In this document: positions 1 through 9,256 of the stretch, piece after piece
Layout: every line of letters starts with the position of its first letter
How positions within the stretch are numbered: the stretch's first letter is position 1
From: Streptomyces scopuliridis RB72
GTDB lineage: Bacteria; Actinomycetota; Actinomycetes; Streptomycetales; Streptomycetaceae
DNA: 64,000 nt
Assembly: GCF_000718095.1 (NCBI RefSeq)
Contig: NZ_JOEI01000010.1
Coordinates: forward strand, 1-64,000
Direction: 5' to 3'
Position numbers and translations under genes: made by a program
The notes under the pieces: model-generated
The model's database searches: none
What the model saw: the letters and a program-made list of their open reading frames with translations, nothing else
Told to the model about the DNA's origin: nothing

Positions 1-1
1 C

Positions 2-2320
2 CTGTCGGTGGCCGCGCGGTTGGCGGAGCAGGGGCGTAAGACCACGCGTCTGCGTGTCTCGCACGCCTTCCACTCGCCCCTCATGCAGCCGATGCTGGAC
101 AACTTCCGCACCGTGGCGGAGGGGTTGTCGTACGCGGCGCCCCGGATCCCGGTCGTGTCGAACCTGACCGGCGCCCTGGCGTCGGCCGAGGAACTGTCCT
201 CGCCCGAGTACTGGGTTCGGCATGTCCGTGAGGCGGTCCGGTTCGCGGACGGGGTACGGACGCTGGCCGAGCAGGGCGTGAGCACGTTCCTGGAGCTGGG
301 TCCGGACGGTGTGCTGTCGGCCATGGCCCAGGAATCCGTACCGGACGGCGCCACGACCGTACCGATCCTCCGCAAGGACCGGCCCGAGGAGTCGACCGCG
401 CTCACCGCGCTGGCCCAGCTGTACGTCCGGGGAGTTCCGGCGGACTGGCCGGTGCTCTTCGCGAGGACGGGGGCGCGGCGGGTCGAGTTGCCCACGTACG
501 CCTTCCAGCGCACGTGGTTCTGGCCGGCGGGCCCGCTGGGTGGTTCCGGGGATGTACGGGCCGCGGGTCTCGGTTCCGCCGGGCATCCGCTGCTCGGTGC
601 GGCCGTCGAACTCGCCGAGATCGAGGGCGCGTTGGTGACAGGTCGGCTGTCCGTTCAGTCGCATCCGTGGCTGGCCGATCACGCGGTGATGGGCCGGGTT
701 CTGCTTCCCGGCACTGCTCTGCTTGAGCTGGCGATCCGGGCCGGTGACGAGGTCGGCTGCGACCGCGTGGAAGAACTGACGCTCGCCGCGCCCCTCACCC
801 TGCCCGAGCGTGGTGCGGTGCAGGTGCAGGTCGCGGTCGGTATCCCCGACGAGTCGGGCCGGCGTTCGGTGGGGATCTACTCCCGGCCCGAGGACGGGGC
901 GGACGGATCCTGGACGCAGCACGCCACCGGCGCGCTGACGACCGCCGACGCCAGTGCGGCGGACTCCGGGTTCGACGCGACGGTGTGGCCGCCGACCGGC
1001 GCCCATGCTCTGGATGTTGAGGGTTGCTATGAGCGGTTCGAGGAGATCGGGTTCGCGTACGGTCCGGTGTTCCAGGGCCTGCGCGCCGCCTGGCGTCGCG
1101 ACGGTGAGATCTTCGCCGAGGTGAGTCTTCCGGAGAGTGCGGAGGCTGACGCGGCCAAGTTCGGTCTGCACCCCGCACTGCTCGACGCGTCTCTGCACGC
1201 TTCGCTTCTGGCGGGCGACAGTGACGGGGGCGGTGGTGGTCTGCCCTTCTCGTGGGAGGGTGTGTCGCTGCACGCGACGGGTGCTTCGGCGCTGCGGGTG
1301 CGGTTGGCTCCGGTCGGTAAGGACGCGATTTCCGTGGCCGCCGCCGACACTTCCGGTCAGCGGTCGTCGTGCTCGGACCGGACGTGCTGGGACTCGCCGA
1401 CGGATTGGCCGATCGACGGTACGTCGTCCGAGGACGGGGTCGCGGAGTCGGCCCACGCGCTGACCGCCGAGGCCCTGGCCCTGGTCCAGGGCTGGCTGGC
1501 TGAGGACCGGTTCGCCGGTTCGCGGCTGGTGTTCGTCACCCGGGGAGCGGTGGCCGTGGACGGCGGCACTGTCGCCGACCTGGCGGCGGCCTCCGTACGG
1601 GGTCTGGTGCGATCCGCTCAGACGGAGAACCCGGGCCGCTTCGGACTGCTGGATCTCCCGGCCGACCTGACGTCTCTGTCCGAAGCGAGGAAGGCTCTCG
1701 GTTCCGACGAACCGCAGCTGATCGTCCGCGACAGCGCGATCCACGCGGGACGACTGACCCGCGTACCCGCACCCGTGTCCACCGGCGCCGACGCGAGCCA
1801 GGCCGCCGGACCGGCCTGGGACAGCGAGGGTACGGTCCTGATCACCGGCGGTACGGGCGGTCTGGGCGGCGTTCTGGCCCGGCATCTCGTCGCCGAGCGC
1901 GGTGTGCGCCATCTGCTGCTGGCCAGCAGGCGGGGTACGGACGCACCCGGCGCCGCCGAACTGGTCGCCGAGCTGACCGCGCACGGCGCGCGGGTCACGG
2001 TCGCCGCGTGCGACCTCGCCGACCGGTCCGCCGTATCCGGGCTGCTGGCCGGTGTACCGTCCGAACACCCGCTGACCACCGTGGTGCACACGGCGGGTGT
2101 GTTGGACGACGGCATCATCGGCTCACTGACCCCCGAGCGTCTGGCCCGGGTGCTGCGGCCGAAGGTGGACGCGGCGTGGCATTTGCATGAGCTGACGCGC
2201 GATCTCGGTCTGGCCGCGTTTGTGGTGTTCTCGTCCGTGGCCGGTGTGTTCGGTGGTGCGGGGCAGGGTAACTACGCTGCCGCGCACAGGGTGAAGTTCC
2301 CCCGCTGCTCAGGTCGTTGA
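2..2320 (+). CDS. Type I PKS fragment: AT (C-term)-DH-KR (broken)
   Basis: The gene enters from the left edge inside an acyltransferase domain. The HAFH specificity motif near residue 20 (counting from position 8) indicates malonyl-CoA loading. A dehydratase follows, with its HxxxGxxxxP histidine near residue 224 and a LDASLHA second motif near 1188. A ketoreductase follows with its nucleotide-binding glycines near residue 608 and a B-type LDD motif (GVLDDGI). There is no ER. The reading frame is damaged: after 1360 a 51-nt island (to 1411) carries a conserved pseudo-KR peptide out of frame, and the DH-KR linker on both sides is missing. After the KR tyrosine (GNYAA, ending about 2282) the rest of the KR is absent and the frame is lost, giving a stop at 2320. 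The DH and KR would make an alpha,beta-unsaturated unit. This was probably one protein with the next two fragments. Confidence 0.85.
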   Translation: MSVAARLAEQGRKTTRLRVSHAFHSPLMQPMLDNFRTVAEGLSYAAPRIPVVSNLTGALASAEELSSPEYWVRHVREAVRFADGVRTLAEQGVSTFLELGPDGVLSAMAQESVPDGATTVPILRKDRPEESTALTALAQLYVRGVPADWPVLFARTGARRVELPTYAFQRTWFWPAGPLGGSGDVRAAGLGSAGHPLLGAAVELAEIEGALVTGRLSVQSHPWLADHAVMGRVLLPGTALLELAIRAGDEVGCDRVEELTLAAPLTLPERGAVQVQVAVGIPDESGRRSVGIYSRPEDGADGSWTQHATGALTTADASAADSGFDATVWPPTGAHALDVEGCYERFEEIGFAYGPVFQGLRAAWRRDGEIFAEVSLPESAEADAAKFGLHPALLDASLHASLLAGDSDGGGGGLPFSWEGVSLHATGASALRVRLAPVGKDAISVAAADTSGQRSSCSDRTCWDSPTDWPIDGTSSEDGVAESAHALTAEALALVQGWLAEDRFAGSRLVFVTRGAVAVDGGTVADLAAASVRGLVRSAQTENPGRFGLLDLPADLTSLSEARKALGSDEPQLIVRDSAIHAGRLTRVPAPVSTGADASQAAGPAWDSEGTVLITGGTGGLGGVLARHLVAERGVRHLLLASRRGTDAPGAAELVAELTAHGARVTVAACDLADRSAVSGLLAGVPSEHPLTTVVHTAGVLDDGIIGSLTPERLARVLRPKVDAAWHLHELTRDLGLAAFVVFSSVAGVFGGAGQGNYAAAHRVKFPRCSGR
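8..1360 (+). repeat. Inter-module PKS repeat, copy 1 (AT end-DH)
   Basis: This block and 4624..5979 are near-identical over long stretches and encode the AT C-terminus and the DH. Differences cluster in the AT-DH linker and mid-DH. Identity is essentially complete over the last 100 nt of both copies and ends at the abnormal junctions (1360 and 5979). Confidence 0.8.
2161..2282 (+). repeat. 122-bp KR repeat, copy 1
   Basis: This 122-nt segment matches 6854..6975 with a single difference seen (CATTTG versus CATCTG). Both copies end at GCTGCCG within the GNYAA codons, and in both the sequence after it is discontinuous with a normal KR. Confidence 0.9.
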
Positions 2321-5300
2321 TCCGTACCCGCCGCCGTCGGAGCGCGGTCGCCGGATCGGCCACCGCCACCGCCACCGCCACCGGGCTTCTCGGCCGGCTG
2401 GCCGGGCTGTCTCCGTCCGCGCGGCACGAAGCACTGCTGGATCTCGTAAGGAGTCAGGTCGCCCTCGTACTCGGCCATGCCGACGCGGCGGCCGTCAACG
2501 CCACCTCTCAATTCCGGGAGTTGGGCTTCGACTCCCTCACGGCCGTGGAGCTGCGGAACCGGCTGAGTACGGTGACGGGTCTGCGGCTGACCGCCACGCT
2601 GATCTTCGACTACCCGACCGCGACAGCGCTCGCGGACCATCTCAGGGACGAGCTGTTCGGCACCGAGGCCGAGACCACGATCCCGGTCCGGATGCTGCCG
2701 CCCGTGGCCGACGATCCGATCGTGGTCGTGGGCATGAGCTGCCGGTACCCGGGCGGGGTGGCCTCGCCGGAGGATCTGTGGCGGCTGGTCACCGAGGGCA
2801 CCGACGCGGTCTCCGGCTTCCCGGCCAACCGTGGCTGGGACGTGGACGGGCTGTTCAACCCGGACCCGGACCACGCGGGCACGTCGTACACCCGCTCCGG
2901 CGGATTCCTGGAGAACGCGGGCGAGTTCGACCCGGCGTTCTTCGGGATGTCGCCGCGCGAGGCGATGGCGACGGACTCGCAGCAGCGGCTGCTGCTCGAA
3001 GCCTCGTGGGAGGCGATCGAGCGGGCCGGCATCGATCCGGTGTCGCTGATGGGCAGTGCGACCGGTGTGTTCGCCGGTGTGATGTACAACGACTACGGCA
3101 CCACACTGAACGGCAAACAGTTTGAAGGACACCAGGGCCAGGGCAGCGCGGGAAGCGTGGCCTCGGGCCGCGTCTCGTACACCTTCGGGTTCGAGGGTCC
3201 GGCGGTGACGGTGGACACGGCGTGCTCGTCGTCGCTGGTCGCGATGCATCTGGCGGCCCAGGCGCTGCGCGGCGGCGAATGCTCGCTGGCGCTCGCCGGC
3301 GGTGTGACGGTCATGTCGACCCCGGGCACCTTCGTGGAGTTCTCCCGGCAGCGGGGTCTGTCGCCCGACGGCCGGTGCAAGGCGTTCTCCGAGTCGGCCG
3401 ATGGTGTGGGCTGGTCGGAGGGTGTCGGCATGCTGGTGCTTGAGCGGCTGTCCGACGCACGGCGCAATGGCCATCAGGTGCTGGCGGTGCTGCGCGGCAG
3501 CGCGATCAACCAGGACGGCGCGTCCAACGGACTCACCGCCCCCAACGGTCCTTCGCAGCAGCGCGTGATCCGTCAGGCGCTGGCCAGCGGCGGACTGTCC
3601 ATGGACGACGTCGATGTGGTGGAGGCGCACGGTACGGGGACGACGCTCGGCCATGTCGACTGGTCGGCGGGCGCGGTGGAACTGCTGACCGAGCAGACGC
3701 AGTGGCCGGAGACCGATCGGGTACGGCGTGCGGGTGTCTCGTCCTTCGGGATCAGCGGGACGAACGCGCACGTCATCCTCGAACAGCCCGAGCCGGTGGC
3801 CGAGTTCGCGGCCGAGCCGGCCGTGACGGAGGCCGCGGCGCCCGCCGTGGTGCCGTGGGTCCTCTCGGGGAAGACTCCGGAGGCGCTGGCGGCCCAGGCG
3901 GCCAGGCTGCTCTCCTCCATCGAGGCGCGGCCGGCGCTGCGGCCGGTGGATGTCGGGTACTCGCTGGCGACGGGACGTTCGGTGTTCGAGCACCGCGCGG
4001 TGGTGCTGGCGAGTGATTCCGGCGGCTCCCATGACGTGGTTCGTGCACTGAGCGCCCTGGCGTCCGGTGACGGGGATGCGTCGGCGGTGTCGGGGTCGGT
4101 GCTCGGCGGCAGGACTGCGGTGCTGTTCTCGGGTCAGGGCAGCCAGCGGCTCGGTATGGGCCGCGAGCTGTACGCTCGGTTCCCGGTGTTCGCCGAGGCG
4201 CTGGACTCCGTACTCACCACGTTGGACGGCGAGTTGGAGCGTCCCCTGCGCGAGGTGATGTGGGGCGAGGACGCCGAATCGCTGAACGACACGGGCTTCA
4301 CGCAGCCCGCGTTGTTCGCCGTAGAGGTGGCGCTGTTCCGGCTGGTGGAGTCGTGGGGCGTGAAGCCGGACTTCGTGGCGGGTCATTCGATCGGTGAGAT
4401 CGCTGCCGCGCATGTGGCGGGGGTGTTCTCGCTGGAGGACGCCTGCGCACTGGTCGTGGCGCGGGCGAAGCTGATGCGGGCGCTGCCGGCCGGTGGTGCG
4501 ATGGTCGCGGTACGGGCGACGGAGGACGAGGTCACCCCGCTGCTGTCGGGCGAGGTGTCGATCGCCGCGGTCAACGGTCCCGCCTCGGTCGTTGTCTCGG
4601 GCGATGAGGAAGCGGTCCTGGCCGTGGCGGCGCGGCTGGAGGAGCAGGGCCGGAAGACCACGCGCCTGCGGGTGTCGCATGCCTTCCACTCGCCCCTGAT
4701 GCAGCCGATGCTGGAGCGATTCCGTGCGGCGGCGGAGCAGTTGTCGTTCGAGGCGCCCCGGATTCCCGTGGTGTCGAACTTGACCGGCGGCCTGGCGTCG
4801 GCCGAGGAACTGTCCTCGCCCGAGTACTGGGTTCGGCATGTCCGTGAGGCGGTCCGCTTCGCGGACGGGGTACGGACGCTGGCCGAGCAGGGTGTGACGA
4901 CGTTCCTGGAGCTGGGCCCGGACGGTGTGCTGTCGGCCATGGCCCAGGAATCCGCGCCGGAAGAGGCGGCGATCGTCCCGATCCTCCGCAAGGACCGGGA
5001 CGAGGAGCTGACCGCCCTCACCGCGCTGGCTCGCGTACACGCGCACGGTGGTGCGACGGTCGACTGGACCGGGTTCTTCGCGGGGACGGGGGCGCGGCCG
5101 GTCGAGTTGCCCACGTACGCCTTCCAGCACCAGTGGTTCTGGCCGGCCGGTTCGCAGTCCGGCGCCGCCGGTGATGTGCGCGCGGCCGGTCTCGGTTCCG
5201 CCGGGCATCCGCTGCTGGGCGCGGCCGTCGAACTGGCTGCGAGCCAAGGCGTGTTGTTCACCGGCCGGCTGTCCGTTCAGTCGCATCCGTGGCTGGCTGA

Positions 5301-6078
5301 CCACGCGGTGATGGGCCGGGTTCTGCTTCCCGGCACTGCTCTGCTTGAGCTGGCGATCCGGGCCGGTGACGAGGTCGGCTGCGACCGCGTGGAGGAACTG
5401 ACGCTCGCCGCGCCCCTCACCCTGCCCGAGCGTGGTGCGGTGCAGGTACAGGTCGCGGTCGGTACGCCCGATGAGTCCGACCGGCGTTCGGTGGGGATCT
5501 ACTCCCGCCCGGCGGACGCGGCGGACGCACCCTGGACCCAGCACGCCACCGGGTCGCTGGCCGGCCGCTCCGAGGGGGCGGAGACCGGGTTCGACGCGAC
5601 GGTGTGGCCGCCGACCGGTGCCGAGGCTCTGGATGTTGAGGGTTGCTATGAGCGGTTCGAGGAGATCGGGTTCGCGTACGGTCCGGTGTTCCAGGGTCTG
5701 CGGGCGGCCTGGCGGCGTGATGGTGAGATCTTCGCGGAGGTGAGTCTTCCGGAGAGTGCGGAGGGTGACGCGGCCGCGTTCGGTCTGCATCCGGCTCTGC
5801 TGGACGCGTCTCTGCACGCTTCGCTTCTGGCGGGCGACAGTGACGGGGGCGGTGGTGGTCTGCCGTTCTCGTGGGAGGGCGTGTCGCTGCACGCGACGGG
5901 TGCTTCGGCGCTGCGGGTGCGGTTGGCTCCGGTCGGTAAGGACGCGATTTCCGTGGCCGCCGCCGACACTTCCGGTCAGGACATTCCGGGGTCGGTCGTC
6001 GTGCTCGGACCGGACGTGCTGGGACTCGCCGACGGATTGGCCGCCCGGTGCCGGATGTCGTGCTGGTGCCCGTCCTGA
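2317..6078 (+). CDS. Type I PKS fragment: ACP-KS (deleted)-AT-DH
   Basis: The true reading frame is open from the junction at about 2283, where sequence typical of a KR C-terminus ([13 protein letters not shown]) resumes, so the 2317 start is nominal. The order is an ACP (GFDSL serine near residue 73), a KS from about 131 (active cysteine in DTACSSS near 301, HGTGT histidine near 438), an AT (GHSIGE serine near 688, HAFH near 787, malonyl type) and a DH (HxxxGxxxxP near 995). The KS jumps from GTGTTLG straight to HVDWSAG at 3651. The roughly 65 residues normally between them, including the KSNIGH catalytic histidine, are missing, so this KS could not condense as written. The fragment ends by frameshift at 6043, where the DH-KR linker is again missing. 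Confidence 0.85.
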   Translation: MIRTRRRRSAVAGSATATATATGLLGRLAGLSPSARHEALLDLVRSQVALVLGHADAAAVNATSQFRELGFDSLTAVELRNRLSTVTGLRLTATLIFDYPTATALADHLRDELFGTEAETTIPVRMLPPVADDPIVVVGMSCRYPGGVASPEDLWRLVTEGTDAVSGFPANRGWDVDGLFNPDPDHAGTSYTRSGGFLENAGEFDPAFFGMSPREAMATDSQQRLLLEASWEAIERAGIDPVSLMGSATGVFAGVMYNDYGTTLNGKQFEGHQGQGSAGSVASGRVSYTFGFEGPAVTVDTACSSSLVAMHLAAQALRGGECSLALAGGVTVMSTPGTFVEFSRQRGLSPDGRCKAFSESADGVGWSEGVGMLVLERLSDARRNGHQVLAVLRGSAINQDGASNGLTAPNGPSQQRVIRQALASGGLSMDDVDVVEAHGTGTTLGHVDWSAGAVELLTEQTQWPETDRVRRAGVSSFGISGTNAHVILEQPEPVAEFAAEPAVTEAAAPAVVPWVLSGKTPEALAAQAARLLSSIEARPALRPVDVGYSLATGRSVFEHRAVVLASDSGGSHDVVRALSALASGDGDASAVSGSVLGGRTAVLFSGQGSQRLGMGRELYARFPVFAEALDSVLTTLDGELERPLREVMWGEDAESLNDTGFTQPALFAVEVALFRLVESWGVKPDFVAGHSIGEIAAAHVAGVFSLEDACALVVARAKLMRALPAGGAMVAVRATEDEVTPLLSGEVSIAAVNGPASVVVSGDEEAVLAVAARLEEQGRKTTRLRVSHAFHSPLMQPMLERFRAAAEQLSFEAPRIPVVSNLTGGLASAEELSSPEYWVRHVREAVRFADGVRTLAEQGVTTFLELGPDGVLSAMAQESAPEEAAIVPILRKDRDEELTALTALARVHAHGGATVDWTGFFAGTGARPVELPTYAFQHQWFWPAGSQSGAAGDVRAAGLGSAGHPLLGAAVELAASQGVLFTGRLSVQSHPWLADHAVMGRVLLPGTALLELAIRAGDEVGCDRVEELTLAAPLTLPERGAVQVQVAVGTPDESDRRSVGIYSRPADAADAPWTQHATGSLAGRSEGAETGFDATVWPPTGAEALDVEGCYERFEEIGFAYGPVFQGLRAAWRRDGEIFAEVSLPESAEGDAAAFGLHPALLDASLHASLLAGDSDGGGGGLPFSWEGVSLHATGASALRVRLAPVGKDAISVAAADTSGQDIPGSVVVLGPDVLGLADGLAARCRMSCWCPS
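4624..5979 (+). repeat. Inter-module PKS repeat, copy 2 (AT end-DH)
   Basis: Second copy of the block at 8..1360. It ends at the same base of the conserved sequence (TTCCGGTCAG) as copy 1, where the expected DH-KR linker is missing. Confidence 0.8.
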
Positions 6079-7577
6079 GCGAACCGGACGGTGCCGGGGC
6101 AGTGGCTGTACCCGACTCGGTACGCGAGGTCGTCTCCCGGGCGCTGGGGCAGCTCCAGCAGTGGCCGGGCGAGGACCGGTTCGCCGGTTCGCGGCTGGTG
6201 TTCGTCACCCGGGGAGCGGTGGCCGTGGACGGCGGTGCTGTCGCCGACCTGGCGGCGGCCTCCGTATGGGGTCTGGTGCGGTCCGCGCAGTCGGAGAATC
6301 CGGGCTGCTTCGGACTGCTGGATCTCGAACCGGCGGCTGGTGCCGCCGCGTTGACCCCGCTGGCCCGCGCTCTCGGTTCCGAAGAGCCGCAGTTGGTGCT
6401 CCGCGGGGGCGAGGTCAGGGCCGCCAGGCTGGACCGCGTACCCCTCCCCGAGCCGGTCGCCCCGACCGATGGGGAGACAGACGGTGAGACAGCAGGCGCG
6501 GGAGAGAGCTGGGAGCGGGGCGGCACCGTACTGATCACCGGCGGAACCGGCGGTCTGGGCGCCGTACTGGCCCGGCACCTGGTCGCGGAACGCGGCGTAC
6601 GCCGGCTGTTGCTGCTCAGCCGGCGCGGTCCCGGCGCGGAGGGAGTGGGAGCCCTCGTCGAGGAGCTGGAGACGCTCGGTGCCGAGGTCACGGCCGCGGC
6701 CTGTGATGTCGCCGACCGGGGAGCGCTGGCCGACGTGCTGGCCGCCGTACCCGCCGCCCATCCGGTCTCGGCGGTCGTACACGCCGCCGGCGTGCTGGAC
6801 GACGGCGTGATCGGTTCGCTGACGCCGGAGCGGCTGGATACGGTTCTGCGGCCGAAGGTGGACGCGGCGTGGCATCTGCATGAGCTGACGCGCGATCTCG
6901 GTCTGGCCGCGTTTGTGGTGTTCTCGTCCGTGGCCGGTGTGTTCGGTGGTGCGGGGCAGGGTAACTACGCTGCCGAGGGCGAGATCCCGGCCCTGCTCAG
7001 CGGTCTGATCAGGACCCCGTCCCGGCGGTCGGCGACGGCCGCTCCGCGGTCGGCCGAATCGCTCGGGCAGCGGCTGACCGGACTGACCGACGAGGAGCGC
7101 CGTGACGTTCTTCTGACGCTGGTCCGCGATCAGGCGGCCGTGGTGCTCGGACACGCGGACGGTACGGCGGTCGGCGCCTCGCGGCAGTTCCAGGAGCTGG
7201 GCTTCGACTCCCTGACGGCGGTGGACTTCAGGAACCGGCTGAACGCGGCGACAGGGCTGCGGCTGCCGGCCACCCTGCTGTTCGACTACCCCACCCCGGC
7301 CGCGGTCGTGGACCATCTCCACTCCCAGCTGGTGACCGAGGAGGTCACCGGGGCCGGTTCGGTGCTCGCCGTTCTCGACCAGTTGGAGAAGGCGATCACG
7401 GAGATGACGGTCGACGCGCAGGAGTTCAAGCACGTCGCCGGACGCATCGAGGTGCTCAGGACGAAGTGGGCGGCGCTGCGGCAGGAGTCGGCGAACGGCT
7501 CCGGCGAGTTCGATCTGGAGGCGGCGTCGGACGACGATGTGTTCGCGCTCCTCGACGACGAACTCGGTCTGTCCTGA
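6048..7577 (+). CDS. Type I PKS fragment: KR-ACP-C-terminal docking domain
   Basis: This continues the same module in a new frame. A partial pseudo-KR is followed by a KR with its Rossmann glycine motif near residue 160, a B-type LDD motif and GNYAA near 307. At 6975 the sequence jumps in frame from GNYAA to GEIPALL, so about 100 residues of the KR C-terminus, including the asparagine after the tyrosine, are missing. An ACP follows (GFDSL serine near 387). The last 75 residues hold helical sequence ([15 protein letters not shown]) and an acidic tail ([15 protein letters not shown]), typical of a PKS C-terminal docking domain that hands the chain to another subunit. There is no thioesterase domain. 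A strong terminator follows at once. Confidence 0.85.
   Translation: MPDVVLVPVLSEPDGAGAVAVPDSVREVVSRALGQLQQWPGEDRFAGSRLVFVTRGAVAVDGGAVADLAAASVWGLVRSAQSENPGCFGLLDLEPAAGAAALTPLARALGSEEPQLVLRGGEVRAARLDRVPLPEPVAPTDGETDGETAGAGESWERGGTVLITGGTGGLGAVLARHLVAERGVRRLLLLSRRGPGAEGVGALVEELETLGAEVTAAACDVADRGALADVLAAVPAAHPVSAVVHAAGVLDDGVIGSLTPERLDTVLRPKVDAAWHLHELTRDLGLAAFVVFSSVAGVFGGAGQGNYAAEGEIPALLSGLIRTPSRRSATAAPRSAESLGQRLTGLTDEERRDVLLTLVRDQAAVVLGHADGTAVGASRQFQELGFDSLTAVDFRNRLNAATGLRLPATLLFDYPTPAAVVDHLHSQLVTEEVTGAGSVLAVLDQLEKAITEMTVDAQEFKHVAGRIEVLRTKWAALRQESANGSGEFDLEAASDDDVFALLDDELGLS
6854..6975 (+). repeat. 122-bp KR repeat, copy 2
   Basis: Partner of 2161..2282. Its right edge is the in-frame KR deletion junction of the second module. 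Confidence 0.9.
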
Positions 7578-7582
7578 ACCAC

Positions 7583-7621
7583 GGGGGGTCCGGGAGACGG
7601 CTCACGTCTCCCGGACCCCCC
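7583..7621 (+). terminator. Strong hairpin after the PKS gene
   Basis: A perfect 17-bp stem (GGGGGGTCCGGGAGACG paired with its complement) with loop GCTCA starts 5 nt after the PKS stop. There is no U-tract, as is common in Streptomyces. It separates the PKS transcript from the thioesterase gene. Confidence 0.9.
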
Positions 7622-7691
7622 GAACGACCGGCGAATCGAAGGCGGTTCCTTCACTCACGAGTGGGTTCCGTCACCGATGTCCCTGCAGAGA

Positions 7692-7719
7692 CTAGGGAAT
7701 TTCCCACTGTCCGTCCTAG
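7692..7719 (+). promoter_or_regulatory. Possible PAS-LuxR (PimM-type) operator upstream of thioesterase
   Basis: CTAGGGAATTTCCC is followed by an inverted CCTAG 11 nt later (GTCCTAG ends at 7719). Known PimM-type targets have the form CTVGGGAWWTCCCBAG. This site keeps both GGGA/TCCC arms and the left CTA, but the core is one base longer. It lies about 250 nt upstream of the thioesterase start, in the only sizeable gap before that gene. The cognate regulator would be the PAS-LuxR at 18263. Confidence 0.45.
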
Positions 7720-7967
7720 TGGAATGGGGTGGTCGGTCACCGGGCCGACACGTGGCGGTCGGTGACGGAGAGAGCGCGAGTCGGGTGATGTGAGTCGTCC
7801 GGCCGCTCTGTTGGGTAGGAGTGCCGCATGGAACGTTCGGTCGCGTCGGTGAGATCATGGCGCCCGCGGTGTGTCACGTCCCGTCATGTCCCGCTGTCAC
7901 CGGCCCGGAGGCCCGGACCGCAGCGCGGTCCGGATCGCTCGGCCCACCCCTAGGAGGATGCAACACG

Positions 7968-8723
7968 ATGACGACGTCCACCGAGGAGAGCCTTTGGGCG
8001 CGGTGCTTTCATCCAGCGCCGGCCAGCTCGGAACAACTCTTCTGTTTCCCCCACGCGGGTGGCTCGGCGTCTTTCTACTTCCCGGTCTCCGCTCAACTGT
8101 CGTCCGTGGCCGAGGTGTTCTCGGTGCAGTACCCCGGCCGTCAGGACCGGCGCAAGGAGACCAGCCCCGGCGATCTCGGGGTCATGGCCGATCAGATCTA
8201 CGAGGCGCTGCGCAAGCAGCTCCGCGCCCGGCCGACCACGTTCTTCGGACACAGCATGGGCGCGACGATCGCCTTCGAGGTCGCGCGGCGGTTCGAGGCC
8301 GATGGCGGTGAGCTCTCCCATCTGTTCGCCTCCGGCCGGCGCGCCCCGTCGCGCCACCGGGACGAGAGTGTGCACCAGCGCGACGACGACGGCATCGTCG
8401 CCGAGCTGAAGCTGCTCTCCGGTACGAATACGGCGCTGCTCGGCGACGAGGAGATCCTGCGGATGATCCTCCCGGCGATCCGCAGTGACTATCAGGCCAT
8501 TGAGACCTACCGCTGCGATCCAGCGACGAGGGTCCGGGTCCCGATCTCCGCGCTGACCGGCGACAACGATCCGAAGACCACGCTGGACGAGGCCGAGGAC
8601 TGGCGTGGCCACACCACGGGAGCCTTTGACCTGAAGGTCTACCCCGGCGGGCACTTCTTCCTCAGTTCCCAGGCGCCGGCGGTGATCGCGCTCCTGCGGA
8701 AACATCTCTCCGCTCAGGCATAG
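7968..8723 (+). CDS. Type II (editing) thioesterase
   Basis: This 251-residue alpha/beta hydrolase has the usual features of a discrete thioesterase of a PKS/NRPS cluster: LFCFPHAGGSAS near residue 24, nucleophile serine in GHSMG near 94, acid in TGDND near 200, and histidine in GGHFF near 228. Such enzymes remove aberrant acyl groups from stalled ACPs. ATG 7968 is chosen because AGGAGG (7952-7957) sits 10 nt upstream. Its position after the PKS and before the LAL regulators matches polyene macrolide clusters, where a type II TE such as NysE or PimI is present. Control by the PAS-LuxR regulator is inferred from the palindrome at 7692. Confidence 0.92.
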   Translation: MTTSTEESLWARCFHPAPASSEQLFCFPHAGGSASFYFPVSAQLSSVAEVFSVQYPGRQDRRKETSPGDLGVMADQIYEALRKQLRARPTTFFGHSMGATIAFEVARRFEADGGELSHLFASGRRAPSRHRDESVHQRDDDGIVAELKLLSGTNTALLGDEEILRMILPAIRSDYQAIETYRCDPATRVRVPISALTGDNDPKTTLDEAEDWRGHTTGAFDLKVYPGGHFFLSSQAPAVIALLRKHLSAQA

Positions 8724-8734
8724 TCCGCCGATCC

Positions 8735-8765
8735 CGCTGAGCGACCGATCTCGCTGAGCGACCGA
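8735..8765 (+). repeat. 14-bp tandem direct repeat after thioesterase
   Basis: CGCTGAGCGACCGA occurs twice (8735-8748 and 8752-8765), spaced 17 nt. Function is unknown. Confidence 0.8.
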
Positions 8766-8923
8766 CCCGTCTGTGCCGCCCACCCCTGTGATCAGGGGTT
8801 CCGAGTGGTCAACATCTCTCGGGTGATCAACACCATCGGGTGGTGTGTGCCCCCTGAAGAGCCCCTCAGCCGTGCATTGGCGCGGTCGCCCTTATCGCTC
8901 TGGAAGAATGTCTTCTCGTGCGG

Positions 8924-8965
8924 TCATCCGGATCATCCGGTTATCCGGACATCCGGGTTTCCGGA
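8924..8965 (+). repeat. ATCCGG direct-repeat array upstream of LAL 1
   Basis: Five degenerate 8-9 bp units (TCATCCGGA, TCATCCGGT, TATCCGGA, CATCCGGG, TTTCCGGA) run head to tail about 300 nt upstream of the first LAL gene. Regularly phased repeats in a regulator promoter region may be a multimeric protein-binding site, but no known consensus is matched. Confidence 0.6.
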
Positions 8966-9256
8966 GTGGGGTGCTGCCCGGAGTGCGGGGGGCGCTCCGG
9001 GCGGGCGCGCCACCAACTCCCGGACGGTGCAGTGGCGTCCAGCGGACAGTAGTGCTTGATCCAGTTCGCGCTGGGTAGTCCCCAAGTGCCGAAACGGGCT
9101 TCGTGGGCTTCGTGGGTTGCGGGATCCTGTGATCATGCAACCTCGCGCCGTCGATCGTGGAACGTTCAGCTGTTTTTGCGAGTTGTGCGGGATGCTGCGG
9201 GACGCGGCGACGAGTCATCGCGTCTGTTGTGTCCCCCGAGAGGCGAGGAGACCATG

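Larger units (their letters stand above)
7578..7967. other. Intergenic region, PKS to thioesterase
   Basis: This 390-nt gap holds the PKS terminator (7583..7621) and the PAS-LuxR-like palindrome (7692..7719), and no convincing gene. In-frame upstream starts for the thioesterase exist here, but none has a ribosome binding site like the one before 7968. Confidence 0.7.
8724..9256. other. Intergenic region, thioesterase to LAL 1
   Basis: This 533-nt gap has no convincing gene. It holds the 14-bp repeat (8735..8765), the ATCCGG array (8924..8965) and the ribosome binding site of LAL 1. The promoter of the LAL operon should lie here, but no clear -35/-10 pair is visible. Confidence 0.6.

Noticed and set aside
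2272..5892. A 1206-codon open frame on the minus strand opposite the PKS
   Set aside because: It lies antisense to a clear PKS; long antisense frames are a by-product of high-GC codon bias, and its composition (Arg, Gln, His rich) is not protein-like.
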